A stretch of DNA of 44,817 nt from Candidatus Uhrbacteria bacterium GW2011_GWF2_39_13 (GTDB taxonomy: Bacteria > Patescibacteriota > Patescibacteriia > UBA9934 > GWF2-40-263): contig LBWG01000006.1 in the NCBI GenBank assembly GCA_000993535.1, positions 1 through 44,817 of the forward strand, given 5' to 3'. The notes under the pieces are model-generated. The model was given only the letters and a program-made list of their open reading frames with translations, ran no database searches and had not been told where the DNA came from. The first letter of the stretch is position 1. Each line of letters begins with the position of its first letter. The position numbers were made by a program, and so were the translations under genes. Below, piece after piece: positions 34,054 through 42,373 of this stretch.

Positions 34054-34065
34054 TTTTGTGTTCAT

Positions 34066-34779
34066 TTATAGTTGTCGAAGCACATTGCGTAATTGAGCCA
34101 CTACTTGATCAGTCAAAGAAAGTGTGTAAATAAGTTCGTTATTCTTCAAAAAACACTCCACTCCATCAGAAGTCTGCACACAAAGGACATCACCCCCTTT
34201 TTGTTTTATTTCAAGCTGAAGTTCGCTCAACATTACACGTACTTGATTTAATAATTCAGAATCAAACCCCTCCAAAGAAACCGTTTTAATGCTTGGAGAT
34301 AGCGTTTCTTGGTACACTTTGTCACGAGCAAATCGCTCATGAGCATCATCGGTAACATACAGATCTCGAATACCCGCCTCAAGAAGCGCTGTCCAACACG
34401 GTTCACAGGCCCACCAATGTCCGTATAAATACGCGTCAGATCCTGTTGGATCTAATCCCAATCTTGAGGCTTCTGAAAGAACCATTCGTTCTGCATGACC
34501 TGGTGCGTCATGAAGATGGCACAGGTCATATCCTGTTCCACTTGGAACATCCAACACCACCCGAGGACACACATGAATCTGCCCTGGACCTTTATTAAAT
34601 CCATTGCCCGCACGAGCAATGACCTTCCCTTCTTTTACAAGCACACTCCCCACAGGATACAAAGAATCTCCTGCACACTCTTGTCGTGCACGTGCTGCCT
34701 CGATCATAAATGGATGATCAGCAAAAACATACTTGAGATGATGACCCGGCGGCATATAAGGGTAGTCGATATTCAACAT
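34066..34779 (-). CDS. dCMP deaminase-like zinc protein
   Basis: This is a cytidine/deoxycytidylate deaminase-fold protein. HAE (95-97) and CEPC (125-128) are the catalytic zinc ligands. A second set, CPR (71-73) and C87 in GYDLCHLHD, matches the C-R...G....C...HAE layout of dCMP deaminases with a structural zinc. That argues for dCMP to dUMP deamination over base or nucleoside deamination. With 237 residues it has about 70 extra C-terminal residues of unknown role. The start is the ATG at 34779; a perfect TATAAT lies 25 nt before it. Confidence 0.8.
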   Translation of the reverse strand: MLNIDYPYMPPGHHLKYVFADHPFMIEAARARQECAGDSLYPVGSVLVKEGKVIARAGNGFNKGPGQIHVCPRVVLDVPSGTGYDLCHLHDAPGHAERMVLSEASRLGLDPTGSDAYLYGHWWACEPCWTALLEAGIRDLYVTDDAHERFARDKVYQETLSPSIKTVSLEGFDSELLNQVRVMLSELQLEIKQKGGDVLCVQTSDGVECFLKNNELIYTLSLTDQVVAQLRNVLRQL

Positions 34780-34785
34780 ACAAAA

Positions 34786-34809
34786 TGTTATACTTGAGAA
34801 AATATTATA
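34786..34809. promoter_or_regulatory. Overlapping divergent promoters
   Basis: Plus strand: TGTTATACT (34786-34794), an extended -10 for the gene at 34817. Minus strand: a perfect TATAAT (34804-34809) for the deaminase gene. They face each other within 24 bp, so the two directions should compete for RNA polymerase. No good -35 boxes are seen. Confidence 0.45.
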
Positions 34810-34816
34810 CACGTTT

Positions 34817-35131
34817 ATGACTCAACACGAAGACATTGAAAAAGAAATCAAACAGCTGGGCGAACGTATCGCTCTGTTACTTGTAGCAAGCGATTTATCC
34901 GATGAAGTCAAAGCCGGGTTTGTCGCTATGATTCCAGAAATGACGGCAGAACAATTAGATCGTCTCATTGTGCTTTTAGAAAGCAATGTTAAAGAGACAG
35001 CGGCGTTGGAAGAACAACAGCTTGGTCGGTCTGTTCAAAAAGCTCAAAAAGCTTATGAAACCGCACACAAAGAAGAAGAAAAAAAAGCAATAAACTCTTT
35101 AAAGGCTATCGAGAATCTTTTGAATCAATAA
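34817..35131 (+). CDS. Hypothetical helical protein, first of three-gene cluster
   Basis: A 104-residue acidic, helical protein. No family is recognised. The segment VASDLSDEVKAGFVAMIPEMTAEQLDRLIVLLES looks like a helical hairpin and the rest is a charged coil. It is 4 nt before the next gene, which suggests a shared function with the two downstream genes. Confidence 0.75.
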   Translation: MTQHEDIEKEIKQLGERIALLLVASDLSDEVKAGFVAMIPEMTAEQLDRLIVLLESNVKETAALEEQQLGRSVQKAQKAYETAHKEEEKKAINSLKAIENLLNQ

Positions 35132-35135
35132 ATAT

Positions 35136-35456
35136 ATGAGTTGGTCGCGCTTTGCACACCTATTACGGACACAACCATTGGACCCTGAAACAAAGCTGAT
35201 GCTGATTAACATGCTCAACGGAATCACCGATCCGAAGTTGGAAGAGGAATTCTTCACGTTTGTGTTTGCTTGGGAAGAAGCTCAGGCTAGCACGCAAAAA
35301 AAACTGATGGATGGTATCAGCGATCTCACCAACCAATATCAACAAGCAAAAAATCAACTCAATGCAACAGAACAAAAACGGACTCTTTCCATTGCAGATG
35401 ATCTTCAAAAACAAAAACATATTCACGTATTACGAGGCTTAATCAATACTCTATGA
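35136..35456 (+). CDS. Hypothetical helical protein, second of three-gene cluster
   Basis: A 106-residue helical protein with a predicted coil in the second half (QKKLMDGISDLTNQYQQAKNQLN). Its start LDPETKLMLINMLNGI resembles the SDEVKAGFVAMIPEM part of the previous protein in style, so the two could be distant relatives. Its TGA overlaps the ATG of the next gene (ATGA), evidence for translational coupling. Confidence 0.75.
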   Translation: MSWSRFAHLLRTQPLDPETKLMLINMLNGITDPKLEEEFFTFVFAWEEAQASTQKKLMDGISDLTNQYQQAKNQLNATEQKRTLSIADDLQKQKHIHVLRGLINTL

Positions 35457-38400
35457 GTCCACTTCCACGACGAGGAGGAGAACTAGCCACTCCTCCAGAT
35501 GAACGTATTTTTGCAGAAAAAGAACATCAAACTGACAGACCTCCTGTCACACCGCAAGACGCGATAAAAATCATCTTCGCTAAAGTCCAAAAAGCAGAAA
35601 CAACAATCACTCAAAAACAGCTTGAGGAGGCATTGGATATTTCTGCAAAAAAAGCTTCTGAATTAATGAAAGAAATGGAAAAACAAGGAATTATTTCATC
35701 TTATGAACGAGGCAAGCCTCGAAATATTCTTATAACAGAAGAACCACCACCCACTCCAGAAACAGCATCTTCCGTTGAAATTCCAGTGGAACCAATAACA
35801 ACAGCAGCTCCTGAAGCTTCAGAACCCGAATCTGAATCAATTTTACCTGTTCCACCAGCAAATACAGAATCCGTGGATTCTTTTATATCAGCTTCCGCAT
35901 CACCAGAAATCACCCAAACACCTCCAGAAAGTCCAGAAAGAAACGAAATCCCTAAAACAGGAGGACGATTTGATTCGATCAAAACGACTTTACAAAGTGC
36001 CTACAAACGATTCATTTCGCGTTTCAAAGGCGAAGTACAGCCAGAAGATGAAAAGGAATATAAAAACACATGGACAGATGTGGCAAAAAAAGCTGCTACA
36101 GGATTTTTAAGTGTGGTGGCAACCTACACAGGAGCCAAACTGGTCGCAGATCTTCCACAATGGTTGTATCAAAAATATTGGACAAATCCTGCAGAACGTC
36201 AACGTATTAAAGAAGCTCTTGCGAGCAAAGAAAGAGAAACAAATGAAACAACTGAGCCAACCGTTATCGAACAAAAGAAAGCTCGTCTTGAGGAAGCGAT
36301 TCATGCATCCAAATTTTTAACGGCAGAAAAAAAACTTGAGCTCTTATCCAAACTCAAAGACACGGTTGATACTTACGAAAAAGAAGAACGAGCTTTGCGA
36401 ACAGAACGGGATCAAAAAATTGCCCAGTTACTAGACGAAGCCATCCAAACACGCATTAAAAACACCGTCGTGTTAAAAGAAGCTCTCAACTCTGCATTGA
36501 TGGTAACCGGATTAAGCGCCATGCGAGGAGTCACTTACGGTTCTGTCTCTCTGTACGAACGCTTTAAAGAAGTCTCTCAAGAACGAAAAGAAGGCAAACG
36601 CACAGGCGGACAATTTAATGAATGGATTGTCAAAGGAGTAACTGAAACCCTTTCAAAATTGGGATCTGGTATTCCTGCTATCGTGAAATCCGGTGCATAC
36701 GGATCTGTTGCCCTTTTTGAACATGTACGTACAAAGATTTCAAGCACGACTATTGAAAAACGAGATGCATACCTAGCCAAACTAAAAGCCGAAACTCCAG
36801 TAGTCTTTCGAGCTATCGAAGGAGCCACAACTGTTTTACGTGCGGCTGGATTTACTGAATTGGCCATTAGTGAATACATGGACGAAGGAGGTCCAAGCAA
36901 AATGATAGAGGCCAGTCTAAAAGCTTTTGAACAAAAAGGAATGTTAGAAGCGGCAAAAGCAAACATCGCTGCCCCAGTAGAACAAATGAAGCATGCAGCT
37001 CAATGGATGCGTGAAAAAGTAACAGAAGCTCCAAAAACGGGAGAAAGCCACAGTCGAGTGTTTATTGCTAAAAAACCACTCACAGAAACAGCAAAAATGG
37101 TTCCTCCTGGTCCAGTTGTCCCTGAAGCAAGCACAGCGATAACAGGTGTTGCCGCAAGCGAAATCGCCAAAGCCGCTCACGAGACGCTTGGTGAAACAGA
37201 ATTTTCAGAAACTCAAATCGAACTTGGGACCGTTAAACTTGGAGATGGAATTGTTGAACTTATTGAACGACAAGGTGTGAGTCTGGAGGAAACACTCAGA
37301 TCGGCTCGCGAAGCAGGCATTGTTCGAGGCGGAGGTGATACGCGTCTGTCTACAGAAGCTCTTTATCGACTATCTGTTCTTGCAAAGATGACTCCCGATG
37401 GTCATGCGATCATCAGTTTCATAGATAAAACAACGGGATCGGAACTGTCTCTTGAAGAATTGCGCGAACAAGGGTTGGTGTATGAACATGGAACCATTCC
37501 AGGAGAAATTGCCACTCATACGGAAAAAGTCCAGACAACAATGGAACGAGGTACTTCCGCCCATACAGACACAGGATCAGGTCCAGAAATGTCTCCAGGA
37601 GTTCCACACAGACTATCTGGAGGAAGATTAGAACTCTTTACAGAAAACAACCGACTAACATCAATGGACGCTGATATCGATCACTTAACTCTAGAAGAGA
37701 AAACTTTGATCAAAAACCTCTTTGAAAAGATACCCAATGAGGAAGTCGCACAATCCATAGATGTGCTTGTCTCTGAAACAGCACGTCTTACACAAGAAAC
37801 TGTTTCTTTAGAAGCTCTTTTAATCAAACTTGAAGAAAAAAGATTCGGAGATTCTATTGAGGCTCAGATAGTGAGAAGCGCTCTCTTGGAAAATCAAGAA
37901 CGTCTAGAATTGATGCCTCCTGAAATTCTTCATGAAGAAAAACTTGCTGCCATCGCAAATGAAAAAGCTCGTCTTAATACGGCTCTATTGGAAAAAGGTG
38001 TGTCTGAAGAGAATCGTATTGGAGACATCCGTATCCGTGGTCTTGGAAAGGTTGCATTCCTCTATGATGCCAATGGAAAACCCGAGCTTGATTGGAAAAA
38101 GCTGACAGAAGAAGCAGGTCGTTCCTTGCAAAAACGAGCTTCAAACCTGCTGGTACAAGGGTGGGAAGGAATGCTTCGTAATACATTCCTTGTTGAAATG
38201 AATGCGGTTGCGGAAGAACAACAACTTCAAATCGGCGGAAAACTGTTGTTGATGCATGAAGCTTTGCGTGAACTGGAAACGGGAAAACACGGAGATTCAC
38301 CAGAAGCACAATATATTCGTGAACAAATGAAAACGTTTCTCATTAGAAATGGTGCTGCACTTGATCAAGATAATATTCTTATAAAAGAAATGATCAGAGA

Positions 38401-38938
38401 ATCTGGAGCGCAGAATAAAATACCGATCGCTATAACGGCCCCAGAAACGGTAGATCGTGTTATTTCTCCTTTAATGACACAGGAAACAACAGAAATCCCA
38501 CAACAACCATTAGAAACATTCCGAAGTGATGTTGGAAAGGTAAAATTTGCCTACAATGAGGATGGTTCTGTCCAAGATGCTTATATTCCCGCTTACACAC
38601 CTCGTAAGGAAGCTATCCAAACAGCTCTCACGGATTGGGACTTGACCCAAGACCAAATTGAACAACACTTCCTCAGACGTCGAGGTGGTTCATGGGAACC
38701 AAGCGAACGCGGTCCAGGCGCATATGTTGGAACGCCACAAAGCCATCTGGATACCTCAGCCAGAGGCATGTCAGAACGCTTAATCAGTCACGCTGAACGC
38801 CTTGCCCGACAAGAAGCCACGCTCGCAGCCATGGAACAAGCAGGACTTCGAAACACGCCCGAATATCAATACTGGAGACAAGAAACGACTGAATTTCGTA
38901 AATACGTCACCAAAGAAATGAAACCGTTTATCAAGTAA
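35453..38938 (+). CDS. Hypothetical 1161-residue protein with N-terminal winged helix-like domain
   Basis: No family is recognised. A short disordered start is followed by a winged-helix-like region (about 35-92: QKQLEEALDISAKKASELMKEMEKQGII...). Next is a long Pro/Glu/Ser/Thr-rich linker (about 97-170). The middle contains moderately hydrophobic helices (e.g. 219-237, 350-375, 470-490) that may contact membrane. Short related motifs occur twice, GKVAFLYDANG and GKVKFAYNEDG, in the last third. Helical, Glu/Lys-rich parts dominate. There is no signal peptide. It is the last and largest gene of a coupled cluster, followed by a terminator. A large structural or scaffold role is a guess. Confidence 0.75.
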   Translation: MSPLPRRGGELATPPDERIFAEKEHQTDRPPVTPQDAIKIIFAKVQKAETTITQKQLEEALDISAKKASELMKEMEKQGIISSYERGKPRNILITEEPPPTPETASSVEIPVEPITTAAPEASEPESESILPVPPANTESVDSFISASASPEITQTPPESPERNEIPKTGGRFDSIKTTLQSAYKRFISRFKGEVQPEDEKEYKNTWTDVAKKAATGFLSVVATYTGAKLVADLPQWLYQKYWTNPAERQRIKEALASKERETNETTEPTVIEQKKARLEEAIHASKFLTAEKKLELLSKLKDTVDTYEKEERALRTERDQKIAQLLDEAIQTRIKNTVVLKEALNSALMVTGLSAMRGVTYGSVSLYERFKEVSQERKEGKRTGGQFNEWIVKGVTETLSKLGSGIPAIVKSGAYGSVALFEHVRTKISSTTIEKRDAYLAKLKAETPVVFRAIEGATTVLRAAGFTELAISEYMDEGGPSKMIEASLKAFEQKGMLEAAKANIAAPVEQMKHAAQWMREKVTEAPKTGESHSRVFIAKKPLTETAKMVPPGPVVPEASTAITGVAASEIAKAAHETLGETEFSETQIELGTVKLGDGIVELIERQGVSLEETLRSAREAGIVRGGGDTRLSTEALYRLSVLAKMTPDGHAIISFIDKTTGSELSLEELREQGLVYEHGTIPGEIATHTEKVQTTMERGTSAHTDTGSGPEMSPGVPHRLSGGRLELFTENNRLTSMDADIDHLTLEEKTLIKNLFEKIPNEEVAQSIDVLVSETARLTQETVSLEALLIKLEEKRFGDSIEAQIVRSALLENQERLELMPPEILHEEKLAAIANEKARLNTALLEKGVSEENRIGDIRIRGLGKVAFLYDANGKPELDWKKLTEEAGRSLQKRASNLLVQGWEGMLRNTFLVEMNAVAEEQQLQIGGKLLLMHEALRELETGKHGDSPEAQYIREQMKTFLIRNGAALDQDNILIKEMIRESGAQNKIPIAITAPETVDRVISPLMTQETTEIPQQPLETFRSDVGKVKFAYNEDGSVQDAYIPAYTPRKEAIQTALTDWDLTQDQIEQHFLRRRGGSWEPSERGPGAYVGTPQSHLDTSARGMSERLISHAERLARQEATLAAMEQAGLRNTPEYQYWRQETTEFRKYVTKEMKPFIK

Positions 38939-38941
38939 ATA

Positions 38942-38973
38942 AAAAACAAGGTCTTTTACATGACCTTGTTTTT
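38942..38973. terminator. Bidirectional terminator
   Basis: A 12-bp perfect stem (38942-38953 with 38962-38973) with A and T runs lies between converging genes. Confidence 0.85.
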
Positions 38974-38979
38974 ATCTAT

Positions 38980-39222
38980 TTACTTCTTATTTTTTCTAGC
39001 AGCTTGATAATCAGCTAACCAATCTTTGGCGTTTTGTTGTGTCCAACCCTTCAATTCTCCAATACTTTCTTTTCCTTCACTAAAATCTTGAAGCTGACGA
39101 AGAACAATTTTGGTACTAGCACTATCTTCACGCCACGTGAGAAGACCCTCTAAAAGTTCTTGATAGTCTTCTGGATAGTCTTTATTTTCTACTGGTGGAG
39201 GAGCTGATTCTCGATATTCCAT
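38980..39222 (-). CDS. Hypothetical 80-residue acidic protein
   Basis: A small acidic helical protein with a Pro-rich start (SAPPPVENKD) and a Lys-rich end. It contains the segment GWTQQNAKDWLADYQ. No family is recognised. It ends opposite the large gene at a shared terminator and lies downstream of the DHFR gene with a 53-nt gap. Confidence 0.6.
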   Translation of the reverse strand: MEYRESAPPPVENKDYPEDYQELLEGLLTWREDSASTKIVLRQLQDFSEGKESIGELKGWTQQNAKDWLADYQAARKNKK

Positions 39223-39275
39223 AATAGGAGATTAGATTATTAATAAAGACAGTATCTCAAAAAAAAATAAAAAAT

Positions 39276-39776
39276 TCAAACCTTATAATGTAACAATACG
39301 CTCTGTTCATTAAGTTTCCTCACTTCAACCAAATTCAAATTCATTCGATCAAACCCTGATGCAAAGGAAACGCCCGTCCCAAATAACACAGGTTCGATTG
39401 TTAAATAAAGATCTGTGACAAGACCTGCTTGAAGAAACTGGCTATAGATAGACGAACCTCCTGCAATGACGAATGACTCAATTCCCTCTTGGGTCAGTTT
39501 ATTTATCAACTCTACAGGAGAAAGGGTACTAAATTCTACCCCTTCCATTTGAGTCTTCATCCCCTCATGACGCGTCATCACAATCAATCGTCGACCTTTT
39601 AAAGGCTTTCCTATTGTTTCAAACGTCTTGCGTCCCATAATGACAACTCCTGCCTCCTTTGTCTTCTCAACAAAAAAACGAGTGTCTTCCTTACTTGTCC
39701 AATCCAAAGATCGCTGATCTGAAGACTCAGCAATAAATCCATTTGCCGATATAGCAGCAATAAGCCAGATCTCCAT
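39276..39776 (-). CDS. Dihydrofolate reductase family protein
   Basis: The 166-residue protein fits DHFR. AAISANGFIA starts it, LDWTSKEDTRFF corresponds to the substrate region with an acidic residue, VIMGRKTFETIGKPLKGRRLIVMTR is the classic NADPH and folate block, and FVIAGGSSIYSQFLQAGLVTDLYLT is the second NADPH segment. It reduces dihydrofolate to tetrahydrofolate. It starts 3 nt after the thymidylate-synthase-family gene, so they share an operon and a folate cycle. Confidence 0.88.
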   Translation of the reverse strand: MEIWLIAAISANGFIAESSDQRSLDWTSKEDTRFFVEKTKEAGVVIMGRKTFETIGKPLKGRRLIVMTRHEGMKTQMEGVEFSTLSPVELINKLTQEGIESFVIAGGSSIYSQFLQAGLVTDLYLTIEPVLFGTGVSFASGFDRMNLNLVEVRKLNEQSVLLHYKV

Positions 39777-39779
39777 ACA

Positions 39780-40619
39780 TCAATAAACGTTGACCGTAAT
39801 CTTTAAGTCTTTAATCGGTCCCAAAGGCTGGTACTGATTTTTGAGGTGAAAAAACAGTTCATCAACTAATTGAGTATCCCCTGTTAATGCCCGCTCATAA
39901 CTGGTGTCTGGAACGCGGCATTGGATTGGTGGATGTTCGTGTGTCCGGTTCATAATCTCACGAGCGGCATCAAAATGATTATCATAAATATGAGCATTAC
40001 TGATGGAATGAGTATAAATACCGGGTTCCACCCCAAGTTTCTGCGATAAAATACATTGCAAAAGAGCAAATCCTGCCACATCATGCGGACACCCAAGAAT
40101 CATATCATTGGAACGAATGATGTTATGCAAATGCAATCTTCCACCGGCAATATTTACGGTAAATGTATACGGACAGGGTAAATTCTTCTTTGTATCCACT
40201 GCCAATCCATCATCAGACGGGTCCCAAGCCACTACGACTGCATGTCTTGAATGCGGATTTTCAGACAAATGTTCAATGAGGGCATGTATCTGATCTCGCC
40301 CAAAATGGTGTCGCCAACGATACCCATAAGCCGCCTTGATCGTTCCATCTTCTTCCAAAAAATCATCCCAAATTTTGGTATAAGCCCGTAACCAATCCGG
40401 TTTATTCTCCCCCATCAAAAACCAAATCTGCTCGGCAATAAATAACTTCAAAGGAATCTTGCGTAACGTCAATAAAGGAAACGATTCTCCAACATCAACA
40501 CGCAATGTGAGCCCAGGAACCATTCGTGTAACGCGACCAGACCAAGGATTAGGAATATCTATCCCCTCCTCCATAATCTGTCGAAGCGCTTGCTGATATT
40601 GATGGTCAAATGACATCAT
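39780..40619 (-). CDS. Thymidylate synthase family enzyme with dCMP-type specificity residue
   Basis: The fold is thymidylate synthase: Glu63 in AEQIWFLMG, GYRWR (99-103), nucleophile Cys149 in NLPCPYTF, IRSNDMILG (168-176) and AHIYDNH (209-215). In the segment that corresponds to LGLPFNIA of E. coli ThyA this protein reads LGCPHDVA. Asp180 thus replaces the Asn (N177 in E. coli) that selects dUMP. In dCMP hydroxymethylases that position is Asp and the enzyme acts on dCMP. His next to the nucleophile and the Gln four residues later (E. coli H147, Q151) are also changed (Pro, Thr). It may therefore methylate or hydroxymethylate dCMP. The DHFR partner favours methylation, because that makes dihydrofolate. 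Confidence 0.85.
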   Translation of the reverse strand: MMSFDHQYQQALRQIMEEGIDIPNPWSGRVTRMVPGLTLRVDVGESFPLLTLRKIPLKLFIAEQIWFLMGENKPDWLRAYTKIWDDFLEEDGTIKAAYGYRWRHHFGRDQIHALIEHLSENPHSRHAVVVAWDPSDDGLAVDTKKNLPCPYTFTVNIAGGRLHLHNIIRSNDMILGCPHDVAGFALLQCILSQKLGVEPGIYTHSISNAHIYDNHFDAAREIMNRTHEHPPIQCRVPDTSYERALTGDTQLVDELFFHLKNQYQPLGPIKDLKITVNVY

Positions 40620-40687
40620 ACGTTCCTACTGTAGCAGAGACTGGAGAAAAAGTTTCCACTTTTGGTTGTGTCCTGTGTGGAAAACTT

Positions 40688-40697
40688 TTGCTATACT
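40688..40697 (+). promoter_or_regulatory. dTMP kinase gene promoter (extended -10)
   Basis: TTGC-TATACT, with TG one base before TATACT (40692-40697). No strong -35. The leader is about 20 nt with AAAGAAAGAA before the ATG at 40725. Confidence 0.45.
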
Positions 40698-40724
40698 TGA
40701 AGAAGTTTCAAAAAAGAAAGAATT

Positions 40725-41441
40725 ATGAAAAGAAACGACCGATTCATCATGATCGATGGAATTTTAGGAAGCGGAAAATCGACCATCCTGAAAACCATCC
40801 ACGAGTGGGCTCAAACCTGTGAACACAAAACATTCAGGCTTCAAGACTGGACACAGGCACAACCTCCTCGTTTTGAAGATATTTCTGAATTTGATGTTTA
40901 TTTTACCTACGAACCAACAAGAACATGGATAGGAGGAGCTATTCGTTATGAACTCTCTCGAGAAGACCAGCCTTATGCAGGAGAGGAATTAGCCCATGCG
41001 TTTGCTCTAGACCGTCAAATCATGTATAGACGATTGATTCTCCCAGCACTCAACGCAGGCAAAACAATCATTCAAGATCGTGGAGTATCAACTTCACTGG
41101 TTTATCAACCTGTCATGCCTGGTGGACTGCCTTTGGAAGCAGTCATGAACCTTCCAGGAAATCGCCTTGCTTTGAAACATGCGCCTCATGCTCTCATTCT
41201 CACACGCATTAGTGCAGAAGCAGCGCGTGAACGTATCCTCAAGCGTGATGATGAATCGAAAGGAGTTTTCGCAGACCTCGCATTTCTTAAAAAACAAGAA
41301 GAGCGATTTTCCTCTGACTGGTTCAAAGATTTATTTACCTCTCATGGAACACAGGTATTGGAACTAGATACCTCAGGATCGTTGGAAGAAACACAAAAAC
41401 AGGCAACGCAACTAATCAATCATCTTTTGACCACGTGTTAA
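40725..41441 (+). CDS. Thymidylate kinase-like deoxynucleotide kinase
   Basis: A P-loop kinase of the dTMP kinase family, 238 residues, a little longer than usual. DGILGSGKST is the P-loop, TYEPTRTWIGGAIR corresponds to the TREPGGT...IR block, and QDRGVSTSLVYQ is the DR(Y/G)..S..(A/V)YQ motif. The reaction is dTMP plus ATP to dTDP plus ADP, but the altered TREPGG loop (YEPTRTW) means the exact nucleotide is not certain. It is divergent from the thymidylate-synthase-family gene. Confidence 0.88.
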   Translation: MKRNDRFIMIDGILGSGKSTILKTIHEWAQTCEHKTFRLQDWTQAQPPRFEDISEFDVYFTYEPTRTWIGGAIRYELSREDQPYAGEELAHAFALDRQIMYRRLILPALNAGKTIIQDRGVSTSLVYQPVMPGGLPLEAVMNLPGNRLALKHAPHALILTRISAEAARERILKRDDESKGVFADLAFLKKQEERFSSDWFKDLFTSHGTQVLELDTSGSLEETQKQATQLINHLLTTC

Positions 41442-41467
41442 CCCAACGTTTCATTTTCTAAAAACAT

Positions 41468-42340
41468 ATGAAAAAACCGCTCATTTCTATTGGAGAATTG
41501 ATTGATCAATCATGGGACGTCTACCGGTTGCGATTTGTCGAACTGTTAAGTGTTTCAGGTTGGTTTATTATCACAGCGATCTTGCTAGCCGTGGCTCTCG
41601 CCTTTTACCCATCTGCCACAAAACTTCAGGTGGGTTCCGTTCTCAGCACAATGGAAACGATGGGAGTCCTTTTATTTTCTCTCACAACCCTGCTCATTAC
41701 TCCCTTGCTGAGTTTTTGGTTATATACCTCTCTGACAAAAATGCTTGGCGCTCATTTTTCTCGCAAACAAGTAGAACCCAAAATAGCTCTGCGCGAAGGA
41801 CGCAATGTTTTTATCCCAACCGCATTCACATCCATCAGAGTGATGTTCATGGTGCTGTTGGCAGTTGTCATTGGATTTGGTCCAGCAGCCATCATCGCTA
41901 CAATTGGTTCACTTACGAATATTTCGGGTTTTATTATCCTGGCAAACCTATTACTTGTAGTCGGCATTTTCGTATCTCTTTTTCTCTCTATAAAATGGAT
42001 GGTTTATTACATTTTGGCACCTCTGCTTACTATTCTTGACGGGATACGAGGCAAAGAAGCCCTTGCACAAAGTCGGTCATTGATCGAAGGACGTTTTTGG
42101 GGCGTGTTGTTTCGTATCACTATTCCTAAACTCGTTTTCGTCCTCTTTGGTGTTTTTGCTATGTCTATTGTTGGTTATCTCGTTGGAATTCTTATTGATG
42201 CCTCTGGCGGAATCAATCTAGATATTCAATTGCGTATCAGTACGATGACTCAAACGGTCGTTCCTATTCTCATTGCAACCTTTATCAATCCTCTCATCAT
42301 TATTTCAGACGTATTGCTTTTGCGATCATTAAAAGAATAG
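41468..42340 (+). CDS. Hypothetical six-segment membrane protein
   Basis: About six membrane segments in 290 residues. The conserved stretch ALAQSRSLIEGRFWGVLFRI is found again, as ALALSKSLVEGRFWKVLGRL, in the next gene, so these are paralogues. The style recalls the membrane domain seen in glycerophosphodiester phosphodiesterase-type or DUF975-like proteins, but I cannot name the family. It is 26 nt after the dTMP kinase gene and may be cotranscribed. Confidence 0.75.
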   Translation: MKKPLISIGELIDQSWDVYRLRFVELLSVSGWFIITAILLAVALAFYPSATKLQVGSVLSTMETMGVLLFSLTTLLITPLLSFWLYTSLTKMLGAHFSRKQVEPKIALREGRNVFIPTAFTSIRVMFMVLLAVVIGFGPAAIIATIGSLTNISGFIILANLLLVVGIFVSLFLSIKWMVYYILAPLLTILDGIRGKEALAQSRSLIEGRFWGVLFRITIPKLVFVLFGVFAMSIVGYLVGILIDASGGINLDIQLRISTMTQTVVPILIATFINPLIIISDVLLLRSLKE

Positions 42341-42373
42341 AAATTTTATAAAATCTGATGAGACTCTTTGTTT

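Larger units (their letters stand above)
33883..34065. other. Intergenic region with small ORF and terminator
   Basis: 183 nt after the DsbA-like gene. It holds a 34-codon ORF (33907-34011, plus strand) of visibly higher GC than the neighbours, listed separately, and a terminator (34024-34053). Confidence 0.5.

Noticed and set aside
36577-36966. A 129-codon antisense frame inside the 1161-residue gene
   Set aside because: It lies wholly within a long coding frame on the other strand, has no ribosome site and no recognisable composition.
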